Below are positions 25,117-37,700 of a DNA stretch of 64,000 nucleotides, in pieces. Position numbers and translations under genes: made by a program. The notes beneath the pieces are model-generated. The model ran no database searches, had not been told where the DNA came from, and saw only the letters and a program-made list of their open reading frames with translations. Positions within the stretch are counted from its first letter, which is position 1; every line of letters starts with the position of its first letter. Source of the stretch: Combretum micranthum (lineage: Eukaryota > Streptophyta > Magnoliopsida > Myrtales > Combretaceae); NCBI GenBank assembly GCA_024138025.1, contig JAMXBD010000687.1, forward strand, positions 663,219 to 727,218, given 5' to 3'.

Positions 25117-26500
25117 AAGGACGAGGACGAGGAGGAGAATGTCTTCATGTGAATACTGCTACTTCTTCAAAGTCTCCGATGAATTTTCTCCGACTTTTAA
25201 CTTCATGGAATTTTTTTTTTTTTTTTTAATTTTCCTTGCAAATTTTGGCGTAATTTGAACGGGAAGGAAAAGGATGAAGGAGAAGATGAAAAGACTCTGA
25301 AGTATACTGACTTTTTCAAGACGACGCAGTTTGAGCTTAGACAGAGTTAGCTTCGCGTTAGGGCGGGGTTGTTGGGGTGACGTGGCAGATTCGAAGACCG
25401 ACATTAGGATAAGTTTAGATCTGGTGGTGCATTGTGTAGATTATTAAGTTTGAGTATGTGGTTTTGGCCGTTGATTGTGTGGATTCTTCGTGCGATGATA
25501 AAATCTGACGGATTTGATAGAGGTTGTAGATTGGTGTTTGATAGACACGAGATGGGATGTAAAGTCGGTCGCCGAATTTTGATAGAGTTTATATGGAATA
25601 TCCTTCAGAGTAAAATAACCGATGACTTCACCTGCCTAATATTTATTATGTAATTGGAAAATGCCAATGACGTTTTTTCTAATATTATTATTTTAATATT
25701 TTCAAAATTTCCAGAAGCAGTAACGTTATATTCTTTTAATTTAGCATTTCATCCTTCCCAACTCTATATTACAAATCAATCTTTCCATACAAGTTTTTTT
25801 TTTTTTTCCTGGACCTTTTTACTATATTTTATTTAATTAGCAACTTTTTTAGATAGCAACAAAGTTTAATTCTTTTAAAACTTTAAAAAGATCATCGATC
25901 ACCTGATTGTCATCAAATTTCATAATACTTTAACTTATTTTATCAATTTTTCATTATTTAATTTAATTCTACACATAATACGTTAGCATTTAATTATCTA
26001 GGGTTGGAGCTTCTTTTATCCAATTTCGGAACTTTTGAACTTAGCCGTGCTAATTCTAGGAGGTCTCCAGATCCAACCGAACACCTCTAGATATGCATTT
26101 ATTGATTATAATTGTATGTTTAAGATATAAAAACAAATATTAGATAAAAAATAAAATATTTTATAGGAAAAACAAATAATATATAATGTCAAGAAAACAT
26201 CAAGTATACAACACAAGCAAAAAACAGAACTCATCTTGAGTCCAATAAGGTCCTATACCCCGGTCCATCATCATTTACATTGGAAGCTAAGCACAAGGAA
26301 ATACTATCCTTGCTACACAAAAAAGCCTCAAGCACATTGTTGTTGGCCATTATAGAAGAATTGAATTCTTTAAGTTTATTAGATAGAGAGAGGGAAAAGG
26401 AAGCAGAAGAAATATCTTAGAAAGTCTTCATTTAGATTTAATCCCAACAAATTGATGCTAGTTCATGAGCGAACGAATTTATTTCTCTACTTGTCCACTT
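25117..26500. other. Intergenic DNA upstream of the carrier gene
   Basis: No supported gene. A minus-strand frame at 25404-25159 is low-complexity and lies upstream of the core promoter, so it is not taken as coding. Confidence 0.45.
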
Positions 26501-26881
26501 TAGACTCATCCTCTTGTTGTTCATCTGTTGCATCTACATCATGTGCCTGCACTTGCACATTAAAATGACATTAGGTGTAAATCCATCCTCAGCATTTTCA
26601 TTCATAATCCATTCAATCCCATCTTTTGCGTCTAATTCCATTATTCCCAACGTAACAATGTTTGTAATCATCCATTTCATCCCCCTAATGCATGGCCCAA
26701 ATCTCAACAATAAGTGAGGACTCACCATGAAGAATTTTAACAAAACAATTGATTTTAATATATTCTCTTGGTGGACATTCCCAAACATTAGGATTTGGTT
26801 ATTTGTTAGTACTTTTTTTTTTTTTTTCATGTGAACCCATAATTCATTTCCATTAGATCTTTCCAAATCCATCCACTTTGC

Positions 26882-27449
26882 AAGGGGTGCAAACGAGCAG
26901 GGCCGAGTCGGGCTTTTGCCGTATCGGGCTTGGCTCATTTGTTTTTTAATAGGCTCGAGCCGAGCCGAGCTTTTAAAGAGCCTGAAATATGTAGGCTAGG
27001 AGCCGAGCTCGTTAAGCTCTTTCAAGCTCGAGCTCGGCTCGTTTAGCTAAATGAGCCTAAACGAGCCAAGCTCGAGCTTGAGCTTGTGCTTGTTTCTTTA
27101 AACGAGTTTGAGCTCGGCTCGTTTAGCTTATAAAATTATTTTTTAATTATATTTATGATATTAAATTAATAAAAATAATTTTTTATATAATATTACATTA
27201 ATATATTTAATAATATTATATATATATATTAAACAATCCTATTCACGAGCTTGGCTCGCGAGTTGTTCACGAGCTTTGTTCTCGAGCCTATAATGAACCT
27301 GCTTGCGAGCTTGAGGACAAGCATAGGCTAAACAAGCTTGAGATGGAGCTCGAGCTCGGCTCATTTAACTAAACGAACCGAGCCGAGCCGGGCCTGAAAC
27401 GAGTTGAGCTCAAGTAGCTTGCGAATAGCTCGGCTCGTTTGTAGCTCTA
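26882..27449. mobile_element. hAT-like MITE, GAGCTCG-rich, 568 bp
   Basis: It starts AAGGGGTGCAAACGAGC and ends, in reverse complement, TAGAGCTACAAACGAGC. Both ends are packed with GAGCCGAGC / GCTCGAGCTCG words around an AT-rich centre. The flanking 8-mers CACTTTGC (26874-26881) and CATCTTGC (27450-27457) agree at 6 of 8 positions, fitting the 8-bp hAT duplication. It interrupts a LINE relic, so it is younger than the LINE. No transposase is encoded. Confidence 0.7.
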
Positions 27450-27679
27450 CATCTTGCATGTGTTTTCCCTTTCAACACTCTTGTTTCTTTCACACTAAAG
27501 TATAATAAGGTACTAATCACATGGGTTAGGCAATTTCTTTCCTTAGTAAGAGATCTTTTCCAACTCAGTTTTTTGTTAACTAGACATTAAAGTTATGGTT
27601 ATCATCATCTTTCGAATGTTGTAATATGCCGAAGCTTCTTCATACCTTCTTCATTTCCCTATATTCCACGAAGATATGA

Positions 27680-28400
27680 ATGGGGTTCTCTGGCTGTCCA
27701 TAGTGCTAATAGGAGATTTTCAACTATGACACATTGAGCTAGGATCCCAAGATAACAGGCTCCTAAGCCTATTAACAACCTTTTGGGAGGCCCAGTCTAC
27801 GAATTTTTTAAGCCTATACACTCTCAACCTCATGACTAAGTTCCATGAGGGCTTCGACTCCTTTGCATAACTAAGGTCCCTCGATCATAACTCTTCAAAT
27901 GGAGGGCCATGGCAACAAGATCCAATTGATTACTACCATAACCTCGAGGGGACCATGGCAACCTAGTATTTGTATCTCCCTATTAATTCACACTCATCCA
28001 GGTGCCCTTTATACTTGATTCATTGTATGTTTGTGTTCTACACCAAGTACATTTATGCTCTACGATCGGGTAAGCTAACCTATTTGAGGGAGTCCCCACG
28101 TAGAGCAAGGATATCCTGTAGTCCCCTATATTTCGTTTTGGCTACCTCATGTAAAAGGTCTTCAGATGAAAGGTATGAGATCCTTTTCTCGAACATAAGT
28201 GCTACCTTAAATTATTCTCTCTGTCTTAGCACTTCTAAGAACTCATAATTGACTTAATCATTAGAATAGCCACATCGGACCAACCATTGGCACACCATTA
28301 ATCGAGTTCATGTGTTTGTAGATCTACGGCACTCCTATGCCTTATCTCCGTCGACGGTTCAACACTTATAACAAGCAAAAAAAAAAAAGAAAAAAAATTT
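27680..28400 (+). repeat. Possible Tat-lineage LTR fragment
   Basis: The 3' part (about 28262-28295) reads ATAGCCACATCGGACCAACC then ATTGGCAC. This resembles the LTR end and following primer-binding region of plant Tat-type Ty3 elements. A poly-A run follows at 28378-28395. No Tat coding sequence is attached. The start is not defined and the assignment is tentative. Confidence 0.3.
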
Positions 28401-29639
28401 CCTTAACTTGATATGCTCTTTTTCACAAGGTTATCCCTAATAGGTAATTCATTCCACATACTTCTTTAGAGGAAAAGTTGTATCTTTGGATATGTTTTGG
28501 TTTTTCATATCCAATTGAACTCTCTGCTATTCGAATCATGGGGATGACCATCTTTGGATAGTTTGTGATAAGCGGATTTCATGGAGAACTAGCCATCAGC
28601 ATCCAATCCCCAAACTAATTGGTCGTCTACATTGCTACCTAAGAAGAGTGGATTGCCAACTTTATCTTTGATGTCTTGGTCCAATGGGTAACTAATCAGA
28701 TCATCATCCCATCCTTGATTTTTCCTCTAAGCATGTGTTAGAATGATTTCCTCAATCCTTCTTAGTGATGTACCATGGAGCATATGACGTATTCTATCAC
28801 CTTCCTATTAGTTATCTAGCCAAGAAATCATGATTCTTCCATTTTTGGGTCTCTAGATGCATAATCTTTCTACTTCCTTATAGTTTTCCATAATTTGTTT
28901 AGTTGTATCATGCATCTTTTGTTGTTCCACTGTCAATCTCTCCTTCTTTTGTAGCATAGCAGTTTAGACCATAAGATCTCTTTATTTTTAAGCTTCCATG
29001 TAAGTCTCATAAAGCTCGCCTTATTCTTTTTCTTCAAGTCCCAAATACCTAGACCTCCCCTCTCTTTTGAATGTTTCACTCTATCCCACTTAACACATAT
29101 AAATCCTTTTTTTCCCTTCTTTAAAGTCCCAAAGGAAATTCCACATCATTTGTTCAATTTTATCAACAGTAAATCTAGAAATCCACACTATTTGGATGAA
29201 ATAACCAAGTATCCCTTATATAGTTGATTCTAACACAATTTTTACTTACCATACTGAGCATATTTGCCTTCCATCCTATTAATTTAGTTTTGATCTTGTT
29301 TATTAGGAATGAGGCATCCAAATTACTTATACTAATAAATGTAATGATCAACTAAAATAATGCAAACCTAAATAAATTTGAAAAAATAATAGAAATAAAA
29401 TATTAATATGTTTTCAAATAGAATCCAAAGTTTATGTATATACACATGCTAAATCAATAAAAACAAAAAGAATCAGAATAATAAATAAGGCAAGGGATGC
29501 TATTTAAAAATTCAATGTTTTCCCTTTCTATTATTTTTTCAATTTATTTTAGTTATGTATTGCTCTAGTCAATTAGTGTATGTATATAATTATAATACTT
29601 AAACAATTATGATATACTAACGTGGTACTAATCTAAAGC

Positions 29640-30088
29640 CCCGAAACTTCATTCATGCTTAACTTTAGAGTTTCGACCAACTTTAAGTCATTACACCAAA
29701 AGGTGTCTCTATGATTAAAATTTCATAATATATATTTGAGGGGCATCACATACTCCCCCACTTTAGGACTGACGTCCTTGTCAATTTCATTACACAGGTC
29801 TAGAACCACACAAAGCAGTGAGGACGCACTCCTCTACTTTCGGCTAGTGAACTGCTCTGATACCACCTGTAACGCCTCAGAACTCCACCCACTAAGGTAT
29901 TGTTTGCTTTAGCCAAATGATGCACGGTGTTATCCTTTTGGTACCAGTGCTTTTGAGGAGATCACTCATCATGAGATTACTCTTCACAAAGCACGCTTAA
30001 CTTTAAAGTTCCGACCAACTCTAAGCTATTACACCAAAAGGCGCCTTTGTGATTAGATTTCCACAACCTATATTTGAAGGGTATCACA
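29640..30088 (-). mobile_element. TRIM-like miniature LTR retrotransposon
   Basis: A 221-bp LTR (29868-30088) starts TGTAACGCC and ends GTATCACA. A related, partly lost LTR lies at about 29640-29750, sharing GCTTAACTTTA.AGTT.CGACCAACT and ACACCAAAAGG.G. Between them is an internal region of only about 117 bp. On the minus strand it carries a primer-binding site, TGGTATCAGAGC (initiator tRNA-Met type, about 29854-29865), right after the 5' LTR. A purine tract, AAAGTGGGGGAGTA (29751-29764), sits right before the 3' LTR. There is no coding sequence. This is the architecture of a terminal-repeat retrotransposon in miniature. Confidence 0.7.
29868..30088 (-). repeat. 5' LTR of the TRIM-like element
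   Basis: TG...CA termini with a short inverted similarity (TGTAACGCC against TGTGATACCC). It abuts the primer-binding site at its low-coordinate end, which fixes the minus orientation. Confidence 0.65.
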
Positions 30089-32465
30089 ACTAACATCCTG
30101 GCATTTGTACCTCCTCAATTAATGCAAATAAAAGCTACGGCATCTATTATGTTGATTGTGTTTTCTTAATTGAGCTCCCAAGCTAGATCAGCTCAATCAA
30201 TGAAAACCCTTTCACCTCACCAAAGATGAAATCAACAATCACAATAAGCGGCACTTCTATTGCCCTCTTCTCATAGTATGTGTAACCCATTATCTTATAA
30301 AAGCCACAAAGTTAAAAGGATGTTCCCTTCCTAAAATTGGTTAACCTTATCCTATATTTCCATGATACACAAGACAAAAAGGTTTCTCCTGCTTCCTCGG
30401 AATTGATTTCTTTGGCTCTATATAAACACAACCTTCACTCTCATTGACGACCAAACCCTAGGTTGAACTAACTCAGGAAACACTATGCTATTATTCTCAC
30501 TCTTTCTAGTCTTCCATTGACTTGATTGTTTTAGTACTTATCTCAGAGCCACTTCAACATCTCTTAATTCATTTTTAATACTTAGCTTACTCCATCCACA
30601 GTGTCAGAGATTCCATTAAGTGAGCCACAAAAGACTATCGAAGAGAATATAACAAGAACAAGAACATATTGTGTTTTGAAAACTTAGGATGTTATTATAT
30701 TTTACAAAATTTACATGTGTAATCAACATGATTTATCCTAAATTTTATAAGCACATAAAACACTAATAAGACAGGAGACTCCTGTCTTATAATAATGTAG
30801 ATAGATAGTTATAATTAGTATAGCAAAATGGAAGTCATGACATAAGAATATATAGAAATTGTACTTTTTCAAACAATCATTAAGTGATTTATTTACCTTA
30901 TTTTTATTACTTTAAGCACCTATAATATGGATTCACCATCCACTAATATGTACATATAGATAGTATGATGATGTCAATAAAATTCTGGAATGCAGCATCA
31001 ATGATTAAAGAAACTACCACCATCATTTACAACTATTATATGTTTTTATTTAAATGATATTTATATATACGATTCGTATAATATTATGGAGTTGGTTTTC
31101 AAGGGCTTAGTGAAAATTTTCCTTATTTCAATTCAATTTGATTTCGTCTCATTTAAATTATGCACTTCCTTTTGATCTATATTTTCGGTGATGCTTGCTA
31201 GGTGTGACTCCTGAGTCGCTTTCAAGTTACCTCAATTGATTTAGATTAATATGATATCAGAAGAAACTTGAAAAAATAGTAGCTATTATAACAGCTTAGT
31301 TGTTTCCGACTTTGACAAGAAAAAATGATGAGATGCAAACAATTATAGAATCTATCCTCCCAATTGTATGCATTTGAGATATAAGCAAGATGAAGTTGGT
31401 CAGAACAATTGACAATATTTAAAATATTCATCAAATTTTTTTTACCTTTTTTTTATTTTAATTATTGGACATTTCTAAACACTCGTGAGCTCATTTCCTT
31501 GCTAACATAACTCGCCACCGCAATTTCTCAGAAAAGTTGAAGACCACCACTAAGCATATTTTTTGCAATCTCGATCCTCAACATTTGCAAAAGTTAACAA
31601 ATGAATCATTTTCTTAACACCATTACTTTTAAATAAGTGCTGCATTTTGATTGATAAAAAACTTATTGGTTTAAAAAAAATAGATAAAAATTAAGAAAAC
31701 TTTAAAAAATAACTCTATTTAATTAAAAAATCAAACTTTTTAAATAAAAAAGAATAAAGTGGAGATTATTTAAAAGAGAATGACAAAAGACAATTTTTTG
31801 TATTTACTAAACCTTTGGTTTTTACGTAGATTTGCATATATAATAAAAAAAAGACACCAATGGTTTGACCATCACTAAATTTGGGTGTTTGCTAATAATT
31901 AATGGTTTTGTGAAATCTTTTGTTTAGATAATAATTAGTCGTTAGGATGAGTTTACATAGCTAAATGATGCTCTAATGTAAATTATATAAGCCAAATATT
32001 AATAATGACAGCTATGTTGTTAATAGTTGTTACAGTAAAATTCAAAATTTATATGATGCAAGCTGGAATATTTATTAGATTTACTTATCAAAACATATAA
32101 TTTTTAATAATAATGATGATAGAAGATCTCATAAATATAAAAAGTAATTGTTTGTGACACATTTCAAATAATCCCTACTTTAATTTTTCTTTAATTTAAA
32201 AAAAGTTTGGTTTTTTGATAATATTTAATTATTTTTTAGAAGTTATATTAATTTATTTATATTATTTTTTATAGCACTTGTCCAAACTAGCAGAAAACTC
32301 AACAACATTAACAAAGGGACTCATTTGTTAATTTTTGCAAACATTGAGGACTCAACTTGAAAAAAATAAAAGACAAAGACTCAAATAGAATACTAGTAAA
32401 ACGTTGAGGACTAAAAATACATCTTCCTCTTGTTTTTTTTTTTTTGGGATTTCCACCAGACTCTA
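30089..32465. other. Intergenic DNA, no gene seen
   Basis: AT-rich, no supported coding region on either strand. Several poly-A/T tracts are present, but no element ends that could be paired by eye. Confidence 0.5.
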
Positions 32466-32469
32466 ACAA

Positions 32470-32800
32470 CAAGTTTGGTACGCAGGAATAGGCCGGAATG
32501 GAATTGCGATTCTGACTTTCATTCCCTTTTCGAGTGTTTGAAAGCGTTTCTAGAAGCCAGATTTGTGATTTCTCGGAATCGACGATTCCGGCTTCGAAGA
32601 GGAATTCAATTCTGTCTTTGAGAAGGCGAATATAATTACTTTTTTATCCTATCATGTATTAATATTTTATATTTATTACTAAGGACATTTCCAATAATTA
32701 CCCTTTTAGCCATCCTATTCCATGTAATCTTCCAAACATAGGAATGGATTTGTCATTCCCAAACTTATTCGATTCCAATCCATTCCATTCCAAAACATAA
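32470..32800. mobile_element. MITE-like element with TTTGG..GGAAT ends
   Basis: The left end (GTTTGGTACGCAGGAATAGG then GGAATGGAATT) is mirrored by the right end in reverse complement (TTTTGGAATGGAATGG then GGAATCG). Internal GGAATCG/CGATTCC words are repeated. There is no coding capacity. This is probably a hAT-like MITE; the target duplication is not established. Confidence 0.45.
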
Positions 32801-34224
32801 GTGATTGCTTTAACTATTGCATGTTAATATCAAAGTGTGAGAATATTTTAGGATTCTTTTTTTTTTTTATGGAATTGGATGAAAGGACCTCTAGATGATT
32901 AAAAATTAATTATATTAATTGTTTTTTGGACTAAGTGACTAAGTTTAAAGAGCCTAGTATTTATTGAGATGATCAAGAAAGATTTGACGTAACAAGCTTG
33001 TAATAAGATTTGTTGGACCAACATATGACATTAAGAAACAAGCTTTATAAATATCCAAAGTTCGTTCTCATGTAAGACATCTTGAAATTTGAGAGGAATA
33101 CCATTGTGCCATTGGATTTCCATCTTCTAAGATTAAACATTAATTTATCACTATTAGTAGGGTTTGATGCTTTATAGCTATTCTACCTTCTATAATTGCT
33201 TTTGAAATAATTGAGATCACCTACTTCTCCTTTCTATTTCATCTCTCTCTCAATCACCCTTCAAGTATCATTCCACATTATTCTTCATAGGCCATGTATA
33301 TTGCGGGATTCACATGGCTCCAAATCTTTATATGACCCAAGTTTATGTACAACCGTAATCACACTGTTAAAATACCTATCATGTTAACTCATTCCATCAT
33401 TTTAATGGTTAGATTATAGATATGATGATTTTTTACCAAGATGGTAAAAATAATATAAAAGTATAATAAAGTTATGACAAAAGAAAAAGTGTGTGTAATC
33501 TCATATCATTATTATTGAATTTTTAACATTGTTTTTATTTGAATTATTAACATTATCAAACTTTAATGGAAAAAAAAAAAAAAAGCACTCCTATCCACTA
33601 TAAAATTTTCAATTCATCCTTGGCATGTATCAATTCCTTTATTAGATTTTTAGACAGCCAAACAAGGTGTTAAGTTGACATAATCTTTTTTCAGCTGCTT
33701 CCCATGATTCCAGGATGGATCTTAAAATTAGAGATTCCAAAACAGTTCTTAGAATTGGTTGGCCTAGTTGATTCAACCCACAAAACACATGCAGTACAGG
33801 TTTAGGAGTTCGGGCATAAACCCCATTTATATTCAAACATGATAAAGATGCAAGTGTATTACAATATCAATAAACCAGTGATAATGAGAATATGTACGTT
33901 ATGTTTGATTTATTAGAATAGAATAAGACCGGAAAAAAGATAGTATTTCTTTTATTTTATAATTAAGGTATTTAAAAAGAAAAAAGTTGTAATTGAAGAA
34001 ATAACAATTCTTTTATAAATAAAAAGTAACATTACTATAGAAAGAGAAGTGCATGATTGTAGTAATTGATAGTTGCTAATTTATTCCATTTGGAGATACT
34101 AGATGCACAAGTTCTCAAATACAATATGCATAAAACATTTGAAGGCAGCACTTGATTAGCTACATGTAATTGCTTGAATCCACTGAATTCAGCAAACACA
34201 TCATGATTCAGCTGCCTCGACCTT
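32801..34224. other. Intergenic DNA downstream of the lipid-transfer gene
   Basis: No supported gene. The part just below 34225 is presumably 3' UTR of the lipid-transfer gene. Confidence 0.5.
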
Positions 34225-34677
34225 TCAGGGAACCGTGTAAGCTGCAAAATATCACAAGCGAAACAAATCTAAGAACTGTATTTTGGATGAAAAAAAAAAG
34301 GATACTTGAGAGAGTGTAATGAAAACCAAAACCGAACCTCCACACTTGTAACCTACAGGGCGATCAGCAAGGTTGCAGCGTTTTGGAATAGTAACTGCAA
34401 CTTCTGGCTTAGCTCCTGCACTTTTGGCTGTACTCGAGAGCATAACAGCGCAAAGGCATCTCGGGTTCTGCCCAATTTTCTTCACTTGACTGCAGCAACT
34501 GCTTGAAACAGGAGCACCCGCATCTTGTGCAGCTGACATGCAAGGTGCCAGCTTAAATGCCTCCCTATCTGGGGTGGATCTCGGACACTCACCAGCCCCA
34601 TCAGCCAAACTGAAAACACAAATACTAAGAACTAAAATGACCAATACTAGAGTAACGTGCTTCGTTGGTAGTTCCAT
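34225..34677 (-). CDS. Non-specific lipid-transfer-like protein, two exons
   Basis: Predicted secreted small protein of the plant lipid-transfer/2S-albumin fold, 118 residues. Exon 1 is 34677-34338, intron 34337-34242 (GT-AG, 96 bp), exon 2 34241-34225. The short second exon supplies AYTVP and TGA, giving the YKCGAYTVP end common in the family. The start is MELPTKHV; an upstream in-frame Met is ignored because it extends past the TATA box. A signal peptide spans about residues 8-28. The mature part has the complete eight-cysteine motif: C31, C46, C61-C62, C74, C76, C101, C112 (CX14CX14CCX11CXCX24CX10C), which makes four disulfides around a hydrophobic lipid cavity. It most resembles DIR1/type IV-like proteins rather than classical type 1. 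The lipid ligand and tissue role are unknown. The gene looks intact. Confidence 0.88.
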
Positions 34678-34714
34678 GTCGTCAATGCACTGAGGAAATG
34701 GTTCAGCATTGCAA

Positions 34715-34725
34715 GCTATATAAAA
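34715..34725 (-). promoter_or_regulatory. TATA box of the lipid-transfer gene
   Basis: The minus strand reads TTTTATATAGC, about 40-48 bases upstream of the ATG at 34677. The position would imply a very short 5' UTR. Confidence 0.5.
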
Positions 34726-34730
34726 GAACA

Positions 34731-37700
34731 AAAGGAGAGCCTAAATGGATCTTACATAAGGAAGCCACAAATCATAGTGGAGATAGCACTAAAAAAGGGT
34801 CATTTTGTTTATTACACCACCTACTCACGCATATACAAGATAAGAGATTATGTCTTATCCTAAAGCAATAAGAATTGAGCGATCACCAAAGTTTATTGAA
34901 TTTTTCTTTCACCGTTTCATTACTTTGATAATCTTTTATCAGGGAAAAAGAAAATCAAACTTTTTCATTAGTGACTAGCCTTCATCATGGTGCCTCAGCA
35001 TGCTCCCGGGTCCACAGTCGACATTTTTTCGCATTGCTGGTTAACTTGATCAGGAAATGATATTTTGGCAGAAAAGAAATAGGATTTGATATCTCAAGTG
35101 TTATCTCACAGCATAATTTCATGGACCCATGGAACTAACAACTTACTTGAAAGAACTTGCCACAGACTATGAGAAATCCCAAACCCAGGGCTTGACTACA
35201 GTGCATCATTTTCAATTTAAGCAGGAACAAGAAGGCATCTTGCTCCCTCAGATGATACACCCTTCATATGAGATGCCTTCAGATTTTGAAGACAAGCTAA
35301 ATGATTTGGCCGCAGAGGAAGCCTGAAAGATCTTGGATGTGGGATCACAATGACAGTAGTAATTTAGTATCCTTGCAAACTTTTGTTAGAAAAAAGGGAT
35401 AGTGAAAAGGATCAGTAGTTGGAATGGTAGCATTGTCTCTTCGTAATAGTAAGAGGTAAAATATCAACGTTTGAAGAAAAGTTTATTTATTCAAGTGGTT
35501 AAAAAGAAGAATTAACATTTAGAAATTAATTCATTTAAGGTATTAATGTTTTAAGTAATTAAAAAGATGTATCAACGTCTCGTAAAATAATGAGTCAAAT
35601 AAAGCATGGATATTTGACTATTAATGAAAACTAAGGGAACTTAACTAAAAATTGATCTAAACGTTGATACCTAAAATGAACCTTACAAAATATCGATACC
35701 TCATTTGATTCACTTTGTAAAACATTGATTCGTTTTTCTAACTACTTGAAAGATTGATATCTTAAATAAACTTACCCCAAATATTAATACTCTAAGAGTG
35801 AGTCACCTGAAGCCAAAACCAATGAATCGTGTGCATCAGGAGATGCAAAATTGCAGCTTTAGAGGAAACCAAATTAAATCGAGCATGATCAGAGAGCAGG
35901 ACAAACGAATCTAGCTGTTAATTTGTTTCAAGATAATGGAAAAGACTCAAAACGAATCTATAGCATCATCATTATCACAATAGGCTGTTATACCGACTTC
36001 ATGCTAAGCTCGTGCTTAGAAGTACAGTCCCATCAGCCTGAATCAAATTCGACGGAACACGTATCCATCGCAGAACACTTCTAACTCCATGAGGTAAATC
36101 CTTCTCGATGGAATGAATTCAGGTCACTCTCTACCCTTAGGAGGCAACATTTTTTTTCACTTTCGTATTTTCTCAACAGTCATGAACATATGAAAAATAT
36201 CACTTCTCTACCGTGGAACTTTTATCTGAACTTTCTGGACTTCTGCTAACAATTGACATGTGGTGATTTACTTTGCACCATAGTTGTTAAGAGTTCCCGT
36301 TTTGGCTAATTCGACCATAATCAGCTATAAACAGATGAAAAACATCATACCCATCTCACATGTTTACTGGCTGCCAATCAGCAATTCATAACCCAACTTA
36401 ATTACATCATTGTCCTGTATCCCCAGGCTCACTAGCCATAAGGTTTTTGTTACTACAGAACAGATTCATAAATAGAAAAAGGTTTTTTTTTTTCAGCTGG
36501 TGACAGGAGAAACATGACTTAACCAATCAGCAATGGGCAAGATAATGAAGCAACAATTAATGTCAGTAAGAATGAACATGATTACCCCAAAAATAAAGTT
36601 AAGCAATTCCTCATCTATTTCATAATTATAGACATACAGGCATTTACCAGCATCCTGAGTCGCCGAACTGTGGCACATAGGGAAATAGGGATGTAATTGC
36701 TTAATATCATAATTTGAACCAAACAATCATCAGCATTATATGGGGAACTGTAGTTTTGAATGTGTGTCAACAACGAGAAATAAGTAACGGAAAATTTGAA
36801 AATAGCAATACATAAATGTCAGATACTTTGAAGCTGGAAAGGTTCTTTTGAGACAAGGCCTGTATAAATCCCAGTATACTGATTATATTCCAACATCCTC
36901 ACTCTCATACATTGATCCTACATCTTATCTTCACAAACTGAGATCAATCAGCAAGTACCAGCACTTTTTGCAAAATCTAGAACTAAATTCTATTTCCTTC
37001 GATCTCATATGTTGACCCCCATAATTGTTGCTGTTGCTCTGCAATGGACATACAAAAAGAGCCCCATAAAAATTGTGACAAGTTCTTGTCACTACAAAAT
37101 CCAGTTGATGTAAATAAAGAATTTTCTGTTCTTTCATCATGAGTCAATTAAGAGAAAAACAAGATTTAATCATTTGGTGAAGATGATTGTGACTAATTTA
37201 GTGAACCAGAACATAAGCAGCCTAGAAGAGCCAAGTGATGCCTTGATGCTCAATTTCAATCTCCATTGCTTGGATTCTTCACTTTCCATTAAGAATCCAT
37301 ATCAGCCTTTATCGAACAAAGGAAAGTGAATAGACTAACATGGTAAGGCAGCAGAAAGTAAGGAATCTGATTAATCGACCTAAACAAGAAATGGACCTGA
37401 AACAGTCATTGGAATCATGTGCTCAAGAATGGGATGGCAGTGGTCCACCGATAAGCTTCTTTTGCCATATATTGGATGGTTGCACATTGAACAAACATCA
37501 CAAAAAAGTGATTGAGAAAAGCAAGTTCTTAATAGGAAATGTCTTTTAAGGTTTAGGATTGCATATGATACCTTTCTGTTTACATCAGGGCATCGATTTC
37601 TCATTTCTTTTTGCCACAGATCGGTTGGAACTCAGATCACACATTCCTATACATACATTCAGATCCTAATTCTGAGATCTTATGTTCGATTCAACTAGAA

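Larger units (their letters stand above)
26534..29310 (-). mobile_element. Second L1-type LINE relic, interrupted
   Basis: At 29300-29050 the minus strand reads FLINKIKTKLIGWKANMLSMV and, after frame changes, a KWDRVKHSKERGGLGI-type block (about 29110-29030). Both are typical of the RT-to-zf-RVT part of plant L1 ORF2. At 27500-26870 a split segment (KGKTHAR, then AKWMDLERSNGNELW) is continuous across the hAT element inserted at 26882-27449. The copy is 5'-truncated near 29310 and full of stops. Other insertions (27680-28390) break it further. Confidence 0.6.

Noticed and set aside
25159..25404. Minus-strand 81-codon frame upstream of the carrier gene
   Set aside because: It lies upstream of the probable TATA box, contains a poly-K stretch from an A/T run and has no recognisable domain.
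26882..27449. GAGCTCG-rich block as a satellite or CRISPR-like array
   Set aside because: Repeats are irregular, palindromic and confined to two ends of a TIR-bounded unit with a target duplication, which fits a hAT MITE.
34306..34506. Plus-strand open frame antisense to the lipid-transfer gene
   Set aside because: It is the mirror of the cysteine-rich exon; the minus strand has signal peptide, eight-cysteine motif and splice sites, the plus frame has nothing.
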